Positions 15,494 through 25,368 of a stretch of 64,000 nt of DNA are shown in pieces. Origin of the DNA: a bacterium (GTDB lineage Bacteria; Campylobacterota; Campylobacteria; Campylobacterales; Sulfurimonadaceae); NCBI GenBank assembly GCA_018825665.1, contig JAHJEG010000001.1, forward strand, positions 1 through 64,000, written 5' to 3'. Each line of letters begins with the position of its first letter. Positions within the stretch are counted from its first letter, which is position 1. The translations under genes were made by a program, and so were the position numbers. The notes beneath the pieces are model-generated. The model saw only the letters and a list, made by a program, of their open reading frames with translations. It searched no databases and was not told where the DNA came from.

Positions 15494-16530
15494 TATTTAC
15501 CTTTTGCGCTGGAGATTGAATGAATATAGTCGTAGGAGACCTTTGTTTTTTTGGCATGTGGAAGTGCGTTTGCAAGCGCTTCTATAGAGGACTTGAAATC
15601 TTCAAACAGGTAGTTCGCCATAGAACCGGGTATCGGGTTTATCTCATTTAAAAGAACCTCGCCCTCCACTACGAAGAAGTCACATCGTATAAGTGCTCCC
15701 TCAAAAAGATTTCTGTAGATTTTTTCAAAATTGGACTTGAGTTTTGTCTCAAGCTCTTCAGAGATCTCTGCCTTTAAAACCTGCTCACTTCTTGAAAAAT
15801 CCATATATTTTTTTTCAAAATCCAGGAACTCATTTTTTTGAGGCTCTTCAACTATTGAAAAATGCATCTCTCCATCAGCCATAAACCCTGCGAGATTGTA
15901 CTCTTTTACACCCTCGATAAAAGGTTCCACGATAGCACTCGAATCGTATTCAAAGGCAGTATCAAGCGCATAGTCCAGCTGGCTCTCCTCTTTGACGATG
16001 CTGACACCTATAGAACTCCCAAGACAAGAGGGCTTGATGATAAGTGGATATTCCAGCGAAAGGACCTTGCACTCGTCCGAACTTACTATCTCATACTCTA
16101 CACTTTTGATATCTTTTGCATCACACAGCCATTTTGTGTACCGTTTGTCATAGGAGAATACGCTTGCATCCACTCTGGGTCCGATATAGCTGATACTGAA
16201 AAAATCCAAAAGAGCAGCGATAGTGCCGTCTTCACCGTCACCGCCGTGAATAAGGTTTAAAACAGTGGCATTGTAGGCAGTTGAACTAAACATCCCTTTT
16301 TGAACAAAAGCACCGTTTGAGAGGCTGAGCTGAGGCATCTTTTTGTGCTCGCCCTTGGAAAAAGTGACCGCTTTCATTTTTGAAGGGTCTACGAGATAAA
16401 ATACATGGTCCTGGTCACAGAATATAAAATTCAAATCAAATCCGGAGAGTTTTTCTTTTAGAGTTATTGCACTGACTATGCTGATTTCATGCTCAAAACT
16501 GGCACCGCCAAATAAAATAGTTAATTTCAA
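15493..16530 (-). CDS. ddl: D-alanine--D-alanine ligase
   Basis: 345 residues of the ATP-grasp Ddl family: N-terminal LFGGASFEHEISIVSA, central LIHGGDGEDG, PLIIKPSCLGSSIGVSIV for ATP, and metal-binding LLNEINPIPGSM. It condenses two D-alanines for MurF. Lengths near 345 are usual in Campylobacterota. The gene lies 10 nt after ruvA in a long minus-strand operon. Confidence 0.93.
   Translation of the reverse strand: MKLTILFGGASFEHEISIVSAITLKEKLSGFDLNFIFCDQDHVFYLVDPSKMKAVTFSKGEHKKMPQLSLSNGAFVQKGMFSSTAYNATVLNLIHGGDGEDGTIAALLDFFSISYIGPRVDASVFSYDKRYTKWLCDAKDIKSVEYEIVSSDECKVLSLEYPLIIKPSCLGSSIGVSIVKEESQLDYALDTAFEYDSSAIVEPFIEGVKEYNLAGFMADGEMHFSIVEEPQKNEFLDFEKKYMDFSRSEQVLKAEISEELETKLKSNFEKIYRNLFEGALIRCDFFVVEGEVLLNEINPIPGSMANYLFEDFKSSIEALANALPHAKKTKVSYDYIHSISSAKGK
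15553..15563 (+). repeat. GGCATGTGGAA motif (coding)
   Basis: 11-mer near the 3' end of ddl, read there as Pro-His-Ala (residues 324-326). Confidence 0.9.
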
Positions 16531-16540
16531 TTTTTTCCTT

Positions 16541-17104
16541 TTAAAGTGTTTGTAATAATTTTAGAGCTTCTTTTACAAGTGAAGCCGTATCTGCAGCAGT
16601 GCAGGAGCTGAGAGCTTTTGATATTTTTTCTTTTTTAAAGCCCAGTGATTCGAGAGCTTCTGCAGCTTCGTTAAATGATTTGTTTTGAGGAGAGGTCGAA
16701 GAGACCAGTTCAACATCAAATCCGTTTAATTCTACAAGTATCCGTCCCGCACTCTTAGGCCCGATTCCCGGTACTTTTTTTACACCGTTCATATCTTTGT
16801 TGTTTATCACATTTGCAAATTGCGAAGGGGTGTACGTAGAGCATATGGCCATGGCAACTTTGGGGCCGACACCGCTTATTTTTATAAGTCTTTCAAACAT
16901 TTTTTTTTCACTCACATCCAAAAAACCGTACAAAAGCTGCGCATCTTCGCGAATTATATGGGAAGTAAAGAGCTTTACCTCCTCCTTGGGCAGAGCGGAA
17001 AATGTTTGAAGAGAGATAAATACTTCATACACTATACCGCCAACATTCACATGCACAAAACTCGGTTCTTTATTTTCGACAATTCCGTTTAAACCTACTA
17101 TCAC
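16541..17104 (-). CDS. ruvA: Holliday junction helicase subunit RuvA
   Basis: 187 residues: an OB-fold N-terminus (MIVGLNGIVENKEP), two helix-hairpin-helix motifs (LIKISGVGPKVAMAI and VKKVPGIGPKSAGRILVEL), and a C-terminal domain that contacts RuvB. It binds four-way junctions and loads RuvB for branch migration. The start is a GTG overlapping the fapA stop (GTGA), implying translational coupling. Confidence 0.93.
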   Translation of the reverse strand: MIVGLNGIVENKEPSFVHVNVGGIVYEVFISLQTFSALPKEEVKLFTSHIIREDAQLLYGFLDVSEKKMFERLIKISGVGPKVAMAICSTYTPSQFANVINNKDMNGVKKVPGIGPKSAGRILVELNGFDVELVSSTSPQNKSFNEAAEALESLGFKKEKISKALSSCTAADTASLVKEALKLLQTL

Positions 17105-19008
17105 TCTTTGACTACCTTTATCGCATATTCGCCATCATCGACCTCTACAAGACCAAAAACCTTCCCCAACGACCCCTCAGGCGGATTAAACTTGATCTCT
17201 ATAGGTGGATCTACGAGTTTAAACCTTATCTCGTTATGTCCAACCCATCTGTCCCTGTTTATGATTCTCGCATCAAAAATATTATCCTGATACGATGCCG
17301 TTCTTGTTGTCAGCAGCAAAAGCTGATCTTTTTTGGCGGCTATCTCTTTTTTAATGCTCTCTAAATGCTCCACTGCCTTTTGGAACTGTTTATACTGTTT
17401 GACAAAGGATTCGGGCATTTTTACGCCGTTCTTTTTATAATTGATAAGTCTTCTTTTTACATCGTTAAAAGTTGCCGTATTGCCCTTGATTGTCTTTGTA
17501 TAACTTTCTATCTCTCTGCTAATGCTTTTTATATCGTTTTCAAGGACCTTGATATTTTTTTCATTTTCATCAAAGCCTTTTTTATTCCCTTTTTTGAGTA
17601 AAGGGTCTATGGTAAAAACATTCTCGCTTCCGTGAAGTTTTTTAATCTCTATACGCTTGGAAGCTGTTGCTTTGACGTACGACCCGCAGATCTCTATAGC
17701 GACCTCCTTGCCTCTGACCTCGCCGCCCAAAGCCTGCGTGATATCGATGATGTCGCCGTCTATTTCTCCGTGTTCGAGCCTTGTTATATGGATATGCTTG
17801 CCGTAAGCCCTTCCTTTGTGCACATGGATCTTCAATTCATCCGCTCTTATCTGTGCCGTTTTGTGGGTTTGACCGCCTATAGTTGCTTTTATTGCGTCCA
17901 CTCTGGCATTTGGTCCTACATTTCCTTCGACCTCTATCTCGCTGACCTCAACGACCATACCCGTTCCGATAGCGTCTTTTATCGCATCTGCCTCTTTTAC
18001 GTTAATGGAAACATCCGAATCCAGACCCGTAGAGATGGAACCCGTAGTTTTAAAACTTATCTCCCCGATATCCACGTCTGTTTTTATCAGATAGACATTG
18101 TTCTCAAATGCGATATAGCCGTTTTCTTTGGCTCTGTATTCTATGTTGTCTGATGTTTCAATCACCTTTATGGTTTCATCCACCGTAAAAGTCGGTTCAT
18201 GGGATATCTCGAGCTCTCTTGGTCTCATAAACTCACCACGACAGTTTCTGCCCGGTATTCCCTCTTTTGCTTTGATATATTCTATTAAAAGCTCATCTTT
18301 GTGTACGCTGTGTATAAAACCCCTTGAAGCGTAGTTGATTCTCTCATGCTCACTCGGTTTCTCTTTTTTGTCAAAATGAAGGACAAGCTCGTCGTTTCTG
18401 GTAAGCGTCGGCTCATAACTTTGCGCTATGAGAATGGTTTCGCTTGTCTCGTAAAAAGCATTTTCCTGTATCTTCACATGTGCTGATATCTTTGAGATGA
18501 CGTCATCCATCATCTCATCAAAGATATTGATAAGAATTCCTGCACGAACCTTGCTTTTATTGATAAGCACATGCAGCTCTCTTGCAAAACTCGGGATATA
18601 GCTGACGCTCGAACCCTCTTTTATATTGAGGTAGATTTTACATTTTGTCGCGTTGGCACCCACGGCAAGATAAAAATCTCTATAAGGGTCGTTATCCGCA
18701 TCCTTTGAATATATCTCAACTTCATAGACCTGCTTGATCTCAAAAAGCGGATTTAAAAATGTATCATTTTCATCCAGCTCTTCAATCTGGAATTCATCTA
18801 TTTCCACCCAGTCAGTCTCATTTTTATCATCGGCCATTCTCGTATATGTCTGAACTTCAAGGATATTAAAATCCAGAGTCTCTACTTTTACACCGTATGA
18901 TTTAGCCAAAGCCATCAACTCTTTGGCTACATTTTGTGTTCGTATTACAGTTGGACGAACTTTTTTTATTGTTGGAGATTCTTTCTTGCCTGAGCCAAAT
19001 AATGTCAT
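17101..19008 (-). CDS. fapA: FapA family (DUF342) polymer-forming protein
   Basis: 635 residues. The central section shows the repeated right-handed beta-helix pattern of FapA (VEGNVGPNARVDA, HGEIDGDIIDITQALGGEVRG). A coiled coil follows at about 480-560 (repeated E/K heptads), then a short beta domain. FapA-type proteins are annotated as flagellar assembly proteins; the Vibrio homologue takes part in flagellar assembly and glucose signalling, but the role in Campylobacterota is unclear. It heads the operon running to the HIT gene and diverges from murJ across 117 nt. Confidence 0.8.
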   Translation of the reverse strand: MTLFGSGKKESPTIKKVRPTVIRTQNVAKELMALAKSYGVKVETLDFNILEVQTYTRMADDKNETDWVEIDEFQIEELDENDTFLNPLFEIKQVYEVEIYSKDADNDPYRDFYLAVGANATKCKIYLNIKEGSSVSYIPSFARELHVLINKSKVRAGILINIFDEMMDDVISKISAHVKIQENAFYETSETILIAQSYEPTLTRNDELVLHFDKKEKPSEHERINYASRGFIHSVHKDELLIEYIKAKEGIPGRNCRGEFMRPRELEISHEPTFTVDETIKVIETSDNIEYRAKENGYIAFENNVYLIKTDVDIGEISFKTTGSISTGLDSDVSINVKEADAIKDAIGTGMVVEVSEIEVEGNVGPNARVDAIKATIGGQTHKTAQIRADELKIHVHKGRAYGKHIHITRLEHGEIDGDIIDITQALGGEVRGKEVAIEICGSYVKATASKRIEIKKLHGSENVFTIDPLLKKGNKKGFDENEKNIKVLENDIKSISREIESYTKTIKGNTATFNDVKRRLINYKKNGVKMPESFVKQYKQFQKAVEHLESIKKEIAAKKDQLLLLTTRTASYQDNIFDARIINRDRWVGHNEIRFKLVDPPIEIKFNPPEGSLGKVFGLVEVDDGEYAIKVVKE

Positions 19009-19125
19009 TATCCCAACTACCTTTTAAGAGTATTTTTGCAACTGTCCTGCAGAATTAAAGGCTACATTTTAATCAAATATTTGTTAAACTTTCGTAAAAG
19101 TATCTTATATCACCAAAAGAAGCCC

Positions 19126-20532
19126 ATGTTTAAAGCCATCTTCACCAACAGTTTTGGAATTTTAGCATCAAGAATTTTAGGATTTATCAGAGACCTTATG
19201 ACCGCATCCGTCCTTGGTGCAAATATATACAGCGATATATTTTTTATCGCTTTTAAGCTGCCTAACCTTTTTCGACGCATCTTTGCCGAAGGCGCTTTTA
19301 CGCAGGCTTTTATCCCTGCCTATGCCCGCTCAAAACAAAAGTCTCTTTTCTCTGTGCATATCTTTGTTGTCTTTTTGTCGGCTATACTCATCATAAGCCT
19401 GCTCGTAAACCTGCTTCCGGCTTTGGCGACCAAGGCAATAGCCATCGGTTTTGACGAGCAGACCCTTAGCTTGGCGGCACCCTTTGTGGCGATAAATTTC
19501 TGGTATCTGCCCCTTATCTTTGCCGTTACATTTTTGAGCACCCTTTTGCAGTACAAACACCACTTTGCCACCTCTGCATTTTCAACGGCACTGCTCAACA
19601 TATCACTTATCCTGGCCATTCATTTCTCACAGGACAAAGCGCAATCAGATATCGTTTATTATATGAGTTTTGGAGTAGTTGTCGGAGGGATATTGCAATT
19701 ATTTGTACACATTCTCGCCATATACAATCTCGGTCTTTCCAAGATGCTTCTAGGCGGGTTTAAACACCTGAGGGTAAAATCCAAGATTATAAAAAAAGAG
19801 ACCAGAAAATTCAGACAGCAGTTCTTTCCTGCCGTGTGGGGCAACTCAACAGCTCAGGTAAGTGCCTTTTTAGATACCTGGCTGGCTTCTTTGCTTGCGA
19901 GTGGGGCTATCAGTTATCTTTACTATTCAAACCGCATTTTCCAGCTTCCCCTGGCTCTTTTTGCCATAGCTACATCTATCGCCCTCTTTCCAAGCATCGC
20001 AAAGTTTTTGAAAAAGGATGATGAGAGCGGTGCTCTGAGATTTATGGAAAAGGCCTTTTGGTTCCTGGCATTTTTACTTACAGCCAGCACCATAGGCGGG
20101 TACATCATGGCACACGAGATCACCTGGCTTTTGTTTGAAAGAGGCGCATTCAGCCAAGAGGATACCCTCAACACAACAGCCGTTTTGCAGATGTACATGA
20201 TCGGATTACTTCCCTTTGGTCTTCAAAAGCTCTTTTCTTTATGGCTCTATGCAAAAGAGATGCAGCTTCGTGCCGCAAAAATAGCAACTTTTTCTTTGGT
20301 GACGAATATAGTGCTCTCTCTTGCTCTTATCTCGCCTCTTGGTGCTGCGGGGCTGGCACTTGCAAGTACAGTAAGCGGATTTGCAGGTTTTATAATGACG
20401 ATACAGGCATTCGGTGCAAAAAAGTTTTTTGATATACTTTCGTCAAAAAAATCACTTTACCTCATTGCAGGTTCTGTTGTATTTGCTCTGTTATTAATGA
20501 TTATCAAGGATTTTACACGTGTTTATATATGA
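19126..20532 (+). CDS. murJ: lipid II flippase MurJ (MviN)
   Basis: 468 residues with about 14 membrane helices. The N-terminus is typical: TNSFGILASRILGFIRDLM and LPNLFRRIFAEGAFTQAFIP. It moves lipid II across the inner membrane for peptidoglycan synthesis. The start at 19126 is chosen because an AAAAGAAG ribosome-binding site precedes it and MFKAIFTNS aligns with the usual N-terminus; the frame remains open upstream to 19036. The 3' end overlaps cysS by 14 nt. Confidence 0.92.
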   Translation: MFKAIFTNSFGILASRILGFIRDLMTASVLGANIYSDIFFIAFKLPNLFRRIFAEGAFTQAFIPAYARSKQKSLFSVHIFVVFLSAILIISLLVNLLPALATKAIAIGFDEQTLSLAAPFVAINFWYLPLIFAVTFLSTLLQYKHHFATSAFSTALLNISLILAIHFSQDKAQSDIVYYMSFGVVVGGILQLFVHILAIYNLGLSKMLLGGFKHLRVKSKIIKKETRKFRQQFFPAVWGNSTAQVSAFLDTWLASLLASGAISYLYYSNRIFQLPLALFAIATSIALFPSIAKFLKKDDESGALRFMEKAFWFLAFLLTASTIGGYIMAHEITWLLFERGAFSQEDTLNTTAVLQMYMIGLLPFGLQKLFSLWLYAKEMQLRAAKIATFSLVTNIVLSLALISPLGAAGLALASTVSGFAGFIMTIQAFGAKKFFDILSSKKSLYLIAGSVVFALLLMIIKDFTRVYI

Positions 20533-21919
20533 TTCAGTACAAAAAACAAAAAGAGAGTTCACTCCGCTGATTGAGGGGAAGGCTTCACTCTATGTCTGCG
20601 GTCCGACTGTTTATGACGATGCGCATTTGGGACATGCAAAGAGCGCTCTTGTATTTGACCTGCTTGTAAGGGTACTAAAAGCAAACGGCTACGATGTGAC
20701 GTATGCAAGGAATATCACCGACATTGATGACAAGATAATCAAAAAAGCAAAAGAGCAGAACAAAACGATAAAAGAGATTACCGACTTTTACACAGATGCC
20801 TACCATGCGGAGATGCGACAGCTTGGCGTATCGGCTCCGGATATCGAGCCAAAAGCGACGGAGAGTCTGGAGGCGATATATGAGCTTATCCAAACACTTA
20901 TAGACTCCAAGCATGCCTATGCCACCGCCGATGGAGATGTCTACTTCGACACTTCAAGCGATAAAGAGTATCTGAGTCTCTCCAAGCGTATTCAGGATGA
21001 GGATGATAAACAAAACAGGGTCGAGAGTTCCAGTCTTAAAAAAAACGGTGCCGACTTTGCCCTATGGAAAAGCGTAAAAGACGGTTCTCTTACTTTTAGC
21101 TCACCTTTTGGAGAGGGGCGTCCCGGCTGGCATGTGGAATGTTCTGCAATGATAGAAAAACATATGGCACTTCCACATGCCGAGTTTGCCGTGGATATAC
21201 ACGGAGGAGGAGCAGACTTGCTTTTTCCCCATCATGAGAATGAAGCGGCGCAGACGAGATGCGGAACGAACCATGCGCTTGCGAATTACTGGATGCATAA
21301 CGGCTTTGTAAATATAGACGGAGAGAAGATGTCAAAAAGCCTCGGCAACAGTTTTTTCCTAAAAGACGCTCTGAAGGTCTATGACGGAGAAGTTTTGCGG
21401 TTTTATCTTTTAAGCACCCATTATAAAAGCAACTTCAACTTCAACGAAGAGGATTTAAGCGCTTCGAAAAAAAGGCTCGATAAGATCTACAGACTTAAAA
21501 AACGACTTTTCGGATTGGCTGAGAATGATGAACCGACACCCTTTCAAGCGCACTTGCTCAAAGCCCTGAGTGATGATTTGAATGTATCCAATGCTCTGGC
21601 TTTGATAGATGAAATGATTACAAAGACAAATGAGACGCTGGACACTCCGGGCAAACATAAACAGTTAAAAAAAGAGGCTCTCTCCAATCTTGCCTATATA
21701 AAGAATCTCTTAGGCTTCGGCACCAAAAATGCTTACGAGTATTTTCAGTTTGGAGTAAACGAAGCTGTAAAAACTAAAATCGACCTCTTGATTGCACAAA
21801 GAGATGAAGCGAAAAAAGCAAAAGATTTTGAAGCTTCCGATAAACTCAGAGATGAGATCCTGGCATGTGGAGTAAGTATTATGGACACACCGCAGGGAAC
21901 TTTTTGGGAGAGAGTGTAG
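20519..21919 (+). CDS. cysS: cysteinyl-tRNA synthetase
   Basis: 466 residues, class I synthetase: CGPTVYDDAHLGHAKS contains the HIGH signature (HLGH) and a zinc-ligand Cys, and EKMSKSLGNSFF is the KMSKS loop. Zinc-site residues continue in GWHVECSAM and FPHHENE. It charges tRNA-Cys in the cytoplasm. It overlaps murJ, an order I recall from other Campylobacterota. It carries three copies of the GGCATGTGGA motif, one of them encoding the zinc-site HVEC region. Confidence 0.95.
   Translation: MFIYDSVQKTKREFTPLIEGKASLYVCGPTVYDDAHLGHAKSALVFDLLVRVLKANGYDVTYARNITDIDDKIIKKAKEQNKTIKEITDFYTDAYHAEMRQLGVSAPDIEPKATESLEAIYELIQTLIDSKHAYATADGDVYFDTSSDKEYLSLSKRIQDEDDKQNRVESSSLKKNGADFALWKSVKDGSLTFSSPFGEGRPGWHVECSAMIEKHMALPHAEFAVDIHGGGADLLFPHHENEAAQTRCGTNHALANYWMHNGFVNIDGEKMSKSLGNSFFLKDALKVYDGEVLRFYLLSTHYKSNFNFNEEDLSASKKRLDKIYRLKKRLFGLAENDEPTPFQAHLLKALSDDLNVSNALALIDEMITKTNETLDTPGKHKQLKKEALSNLAYIKNLLGFGTKNAYEYFQFGVNEAVKTKIDLLIAQRDEAKKAKDFEASDKLRDEILACGVSIMDTPQGTFWERV
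21129..21139 (+). repeat. GGCATGTGGAA motif (coding)
   Basis: 11-mer in cysS, read as His-Val-Glu. Confidence 0.9.
21171..21181 (-). repeat. GGCATGTGGAA motif (coding)
   Basis: 11-mer in cysS in the opposite orientation, 31 nt from the previous copy, read as Pro-His-Ala. Confidence 0.9.
21862..21871 (+). repeat. GGCATGTGGA motif (coding)
   Basis: 10-mer followed by G in cysS, read as Ala-Cys-Gly. Confidence 0.9.
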
Positions 21920-21941
21920 CAAAAGCTACTCTTTGTTTATT
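21911..21941 (+). terminator. probable terminator between cysS and the convergent sensor gene
   Basis: AGAGTGTAGC (21911-21920) pairs imperfectly, with a small bulge, with GCTACTCT (21925-21932) across an AAAA loop; TTTGTTTATTT follows. It overlaps the cysS stop and may act in both directions. Confidence 0.5.
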
Positions 21942-24310
21942 TCAACCCTGTTTCTGCCCTTATGTTTAGCCTGATAGAGCAGATCATCAGCTTCTTTGTA
22001 TAACTGGTCCTGATTTTTAATCTTGTTTGCGTCTTTCACCACCACGCCAAAAGATGCAGTCACATATTTTGAGACACTGCTGTTTTTATGCTCTATCATA
22101 GAGTTTTCGATCTTGTCTTTTATGCTGTTTATAAAAAACAGGGAGTCCTCCGTATTTTGCTCTTTAAAGAGTATACCAAACTCCTCACCCCCGAGTCTAA
22201 ATGCATAATCATCCCCTCTTTTGAGTGAATCTTTTAAGACTTTGCTTATCTCTTTGAGCACCTCATCCCCGGCAAGATGTCCGTAGGTGTCGTTATATTG
22301 TTTAAAAAAATCTATATCCAGAATACAAAAAGCGATTTTTTTACCCTCTCTTTTTGAACTGTTTAACATCTTTTTTACAATCTCATTAAAATATCTTCTG
22401 TTATACAGCAGGGTCAATTCATCTGTTATAGATTTCTCCTGAAGTTTACTCTCTATCTCCAGCCTTCTTGCAATCTCTTTTTTGAGTCTTGCATTGGCTA
22501 CGATAAAGATAGAGATGACAATGCCAAATATAAACCCAAGACCCAGTACCCATTTCAAAACTTCTTCGTAATCGGTTTTCGTCTCATAAATCACGGAAAT
22601 CCAGCTGTTTAATATCTCTCTTTGCTTATCTTTGGGTATATCATTTATAAGCTTTTCAAAGATATCTTTTAAAAGAGGTTCATCATTTCTCGTACCTATG
22701 GACAAATCCAGGTTTTCTCCAAATTTTCCGGCAATTTTCAGCGTGCCGATATACTCTCTTTGGATAAAATATCCGATACTTGCAAGTGTATCTACGAAGC
22801 CGTAAAGCTTTGACTCGGCTACCATATTGAGTCCTTCTTCTATACTCTGCACTTCAACGATATTGATTCCCGGGTATCTTTTTTTTAGAATGTCTGCAAA
22901 TACATACCCCTTTACTATCCCTATTCTCTTCTCTAAGACATCGTTTAGGTCATTTACAAACAGCTCTTCCACCCTGGTCGATATGACGAGAGGAACTTTT
23001 AAATACGCTTTGGTGAAATCAAGATACTCTTCTCTGGATTCGGTTGGGATGGCAAGTGAGACCAGGTCGCATTTCCTGCTCTTTACACTCTGTATGCTTT
23101 CACTCCAGCTTTGTGTAGGATAGAGTTCAATCGGGATACTCAGACTGCTCTGAAACAGTTTAAAAAAATCGGCACTCATTCCTGAGAGTTTCGAATCCTC
23201 TATCTTCTCAAACGGCATCCAGTTTGGATCTACGCAGAGTTTTATCACTTTTTTATCTTTAAGGTACTGTTTCTCCTCCGCATTAAAAATATCACTCTTT
23301 TTTTTGGGAGTTTTGCTGATCTTTCTCTGCTCAAATATATAATTATCTATAGGTACGCTGCTTTTAATGAGTCCGTATTTTTTATACAGTTCAAAATTGT
23401 ATGTCAGTCTGCCTCTGTCCAAGCTTCCTATGGGAATTATCTTATGCTGTATAAGTTGCTCCAAAGCCTTGGCTTCATACATAAGATGCTCTTTTGATTT
23501 GTTTGTCGCGTATTTTTTATGTATAAGTTCGACAATCTCCTCTTTGTGCTCCAGAGCATATTCCCACCCCTTGATAGTGGCTTGTTTAAATTTTTCTACT
23601 CTTTGGGGATGCTTGCTTGCCTCATCCTGGTTTGTAAAAAGCATATCGCCATAAAGGTCCAGACCGTAATTCATAGGATTGATTATATTGATATCTATCC
23701 CTTTTTGCTTGAAATAATATGGCTCGTTCGTGATATAGGCGGAAAAGATATCAGCCTTGCCCTCAACAATGGAAAAATGGTCTGATTCTGTCTTTTTTCT
23801 ATCGATACGCGGCGCTATATCTAAGCTTTTGAGCATAGCCAAAAGAGCAAATCCGTCCGTGTCTTTTCGATAAAACAGCAGTCTTTTACCATCAAGGTCA
23901 TAGGGGGAGGACAATCCGCTGCTCTTAAGTGTAAGTAATACATTTGGAGAGTGCTGGAAAATAGGTGCGATGATGACAACGGGTTCATTTTTTACGACAT
24001 ATAAAAGCAAAATAGAATCTGCTATGCCGTACTCCGCTTCCCCTTCTAAGACTTGCGTGATATTATTTTTATAGATGTCTCTTTCTAAAATCTCGACATC
24101 CAGCCCGACTTCTTTGTAAAACCCTTTTTCCAGTGCCGCATAATACCCTGCAAACTGAAACTGGTGAAGCCATTTCAACTGCAACCTGACTTTTTCATCC
24201 GCATTCAGAGGTATCAGCATCAATACAGAGACTAAAAAAAGAATAATATTTTTCAAAATTTGACTACTTTGTATTTTATTTTTACATCTATTTTCAAGTA
24301 TTGTACTCAC
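21926..24310 (-). CDS. substrate-binding-protein / GGDEF hybrid sensor (probable diguanylate cyclase)
   Basis: 794 residues. A signal/anchor helix (about 20-37) is followed by an NMT1/THI5-like periplasmic binding domain (VRLQLKWLHQFQFAGYYAALE onward, about 40-330). A second binding domain of the SBP_bac_3 type comes next (about 350-570; CVDPNWMPFEKIEDSKLSGMSADF). A membrane helix near 595-615 leads to an intact GGDEF domain (RLGGEEFGILF). This arrangement suggests a membrane cyclase sensing two small ligands; the first domain resembles binders of pyrimidine or thiamine precursors. It is transcribed toward cysS. Confidence 0.85.
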   Translation of the reverse strand: MSTILENRCKNKIQSSQILKNIILFLVSVLMLIPLNADEKVRLQLKWLHQFQFAGYYAALEKGFYKEVGLDVEILERDIYKNNITQVLEGEAEYGIADSILLLYVVKNEPVVIIAPIFQHSPNVLLTLKSSGLSSPYDLDGKRLLFYRKDTDGFALLAMLKSLDIAPRIDRKKTESDHFSIVEGKADIFSAYITNEPYYFKQKGIDINIINPMNYGLDLYGDMLFTNQDEASKHPQRVEKFKQATIKGWEYALEHKEEIVELIHKKYATNKSKEHLMYEAKALEQLIQHKIIPIGSLDRGRLTYNFELYKKYGLIKSSVPIDNYIFEQRKISKTPKKKSDIFNAEEKQYLKDKKVIKLCVDPNWMPFEKIEDSKLSGMSADFFKLFQSSLSIPIELYPTQSWSESIQSVKSRKCDLVSLAIPTESREEYLDFTKAYLKVPLVISTRVEELFVNDLNDVLEKRIGIVKGYVFADILKKRYPGINIVEVQSIEEGLNMVAESKLYGFVDTLASIGYFIQREYIGTLKIAGKFGENLDLSIGTRNDEPLLKDIFEKLINDIPKDKQREILNSWISVIYETKTDYEEVLKWVLGLGFIFGIVISIFIVANARLKKEIARRLEIESKLQEKSITDELTLLYNRRYFNEIVKKMLNSSKREGKKIAFCILDIDFFKQYNDTYGHLAGDEVLKEISKVLKDSLKRGDDYAFRLGGEEFGILFKEQNTEDSLFFINSIKDKIENSMIEHKNSSVSKYVTASFGVVVKDANKIKNQDQLYKEADDLLYQAKHKGRNRVEINKE

Positions 24311-24394
24311 TTCCTATTCATATTTTGCTTAATATCATAAAGTACATATTAACGATAAAGTCTGTAAGATTACAAAAAAAAATGGACACTGTAT

Positions 24395-25321
24395 ATGAAT
24401 CTAGAAGAGTTGAAAAATCACCTGTTGCACAATTCAAAACATCTTACAAATGAGTTTAAAAGGCTTTTTCACGGTCGCGGAGGAGTTTATGAGGAATGGA
24501 AACATGTGACGATAGACTCGATTGACAATATACTCAGCCTTGCCCTTTATTTTGAGATGCCCCAAGATGAAGAAAATGCCTTCATCGATATGATTGAAAA
24601 CTATACGCAGACAAGCCGACACGATACGATTGTTCTGCAAAGAAGATATCTCAAAGGCGCGCCGAGCGAAATTATCAAAGGCTCCCTCGAAGATGATGCC
24701 TTTGTTGTGGAAAATGGACTCAAAATCAAACTTAATCTGCTTTCAAACCGTAACAGCGGGTATTTTCCCGATATGAAAAATGGGCGAACTTTTATCAGGG
24801 AGAATGCAAAAGACAAAAAAGTCCTGAACCTTTTTTCCTATACCTGTGCTTTTTCTCTGGCAGCTTTAAGCGGCGGAGCTTCAAAGGTTATCAACATAGA
24901 TATGAGCAAAAACGCTCTCTCAACGGGAAAAGCAAACCACTCTTTGAATAATCTCGACCCAAGAGCCGTAAGCTACCTGCCCTATAATATATTAAAATCA
25001 TTCTCAAATATAAAGAAAAAAGGGCCTTATGACTTGATAATCATAGATCCGCCCACCTTTCAAAGAGGGAGTTTTGAAGCTACCAGGGATTACACAAAAA
25101 TTATACAAAGGCTTCCCCAGATAGCCTCCGATGACTGTATGGTTTTGGCATGTCTCAACGCACCCGACCTGCAGAGCAGTTTTATTATCGATCTTTTAAA
25201 AGAGTTTGCGCCTGAGTTTAAATTTGTAAGAAGACTTCAAAATGTAGAGGAGTTTGAAAGTGCCGACGAAGAAAGAAGCCTGAAGAATCTGCTCTTTCAA
25301 AAAGAATCCTCCAGGGTATAA
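24395..25321 (+). CDS. class I SAM-dependent rRNA methyltransferase (RlmI/RlmK-like)
   Basis: 308 residues of the Methyltrans_SAM family. The SAM-binding loop is VLNLFSYTCAFSLAALSGGA, followed by VINIDMSK and the catalytic-side IIDPPTFQRG. The family includes 23S rRNA m5C/m2G methyltransferases, but this protein lacks the PUA domain of RlmI, so the target is unassigned. It diverges from the hybrid sensor across 84 nt. Confidence 0.75.
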   Translation: MNLEELKNHLLHNSKHLTNEFKRLFHGRGGVYEEWKHVTIDSIDNILSLALYFEMPQDEENAFIDMIENYTQTSRHDTIVLQRRYLKGAPSEIIKGSLEDDAFVVENGLKIKLNLLSNRNSGYFPDMKNGRTFIRENAKDKKVLNLFSYTCAFSLAALSGGASKVINIDMSKNALSTGKANHSLNNLDPRAVSYLPYNILKSFSNIKKKGPYDLIIIDPPTFQRGSFEATRDYTKIIQRLPQIASDDCMVLACLNAPDLQSSFIIDLLKEFAPEFKFVRRLQNVEEFESADEERSLKNLLFQKESSRV

Positions 25322-25326
25322 AAACA

Positions 25327-25357
25327 ATCCCGCCAACCAGGAGAAAATTGGCAGGAT
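25327..25357 (-). terminator. terminator of the outer-membrane protein gene
   Basis: ATCCCGCCAA and TTGGCAGGAT form a 10-bp stem with one mismatch and an 11-nt loop. On the minus strand it is followed by TGTTTTTATA. Confidence 0.6.
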
Positions 25358-25368
25358 AAAAAACGTGC

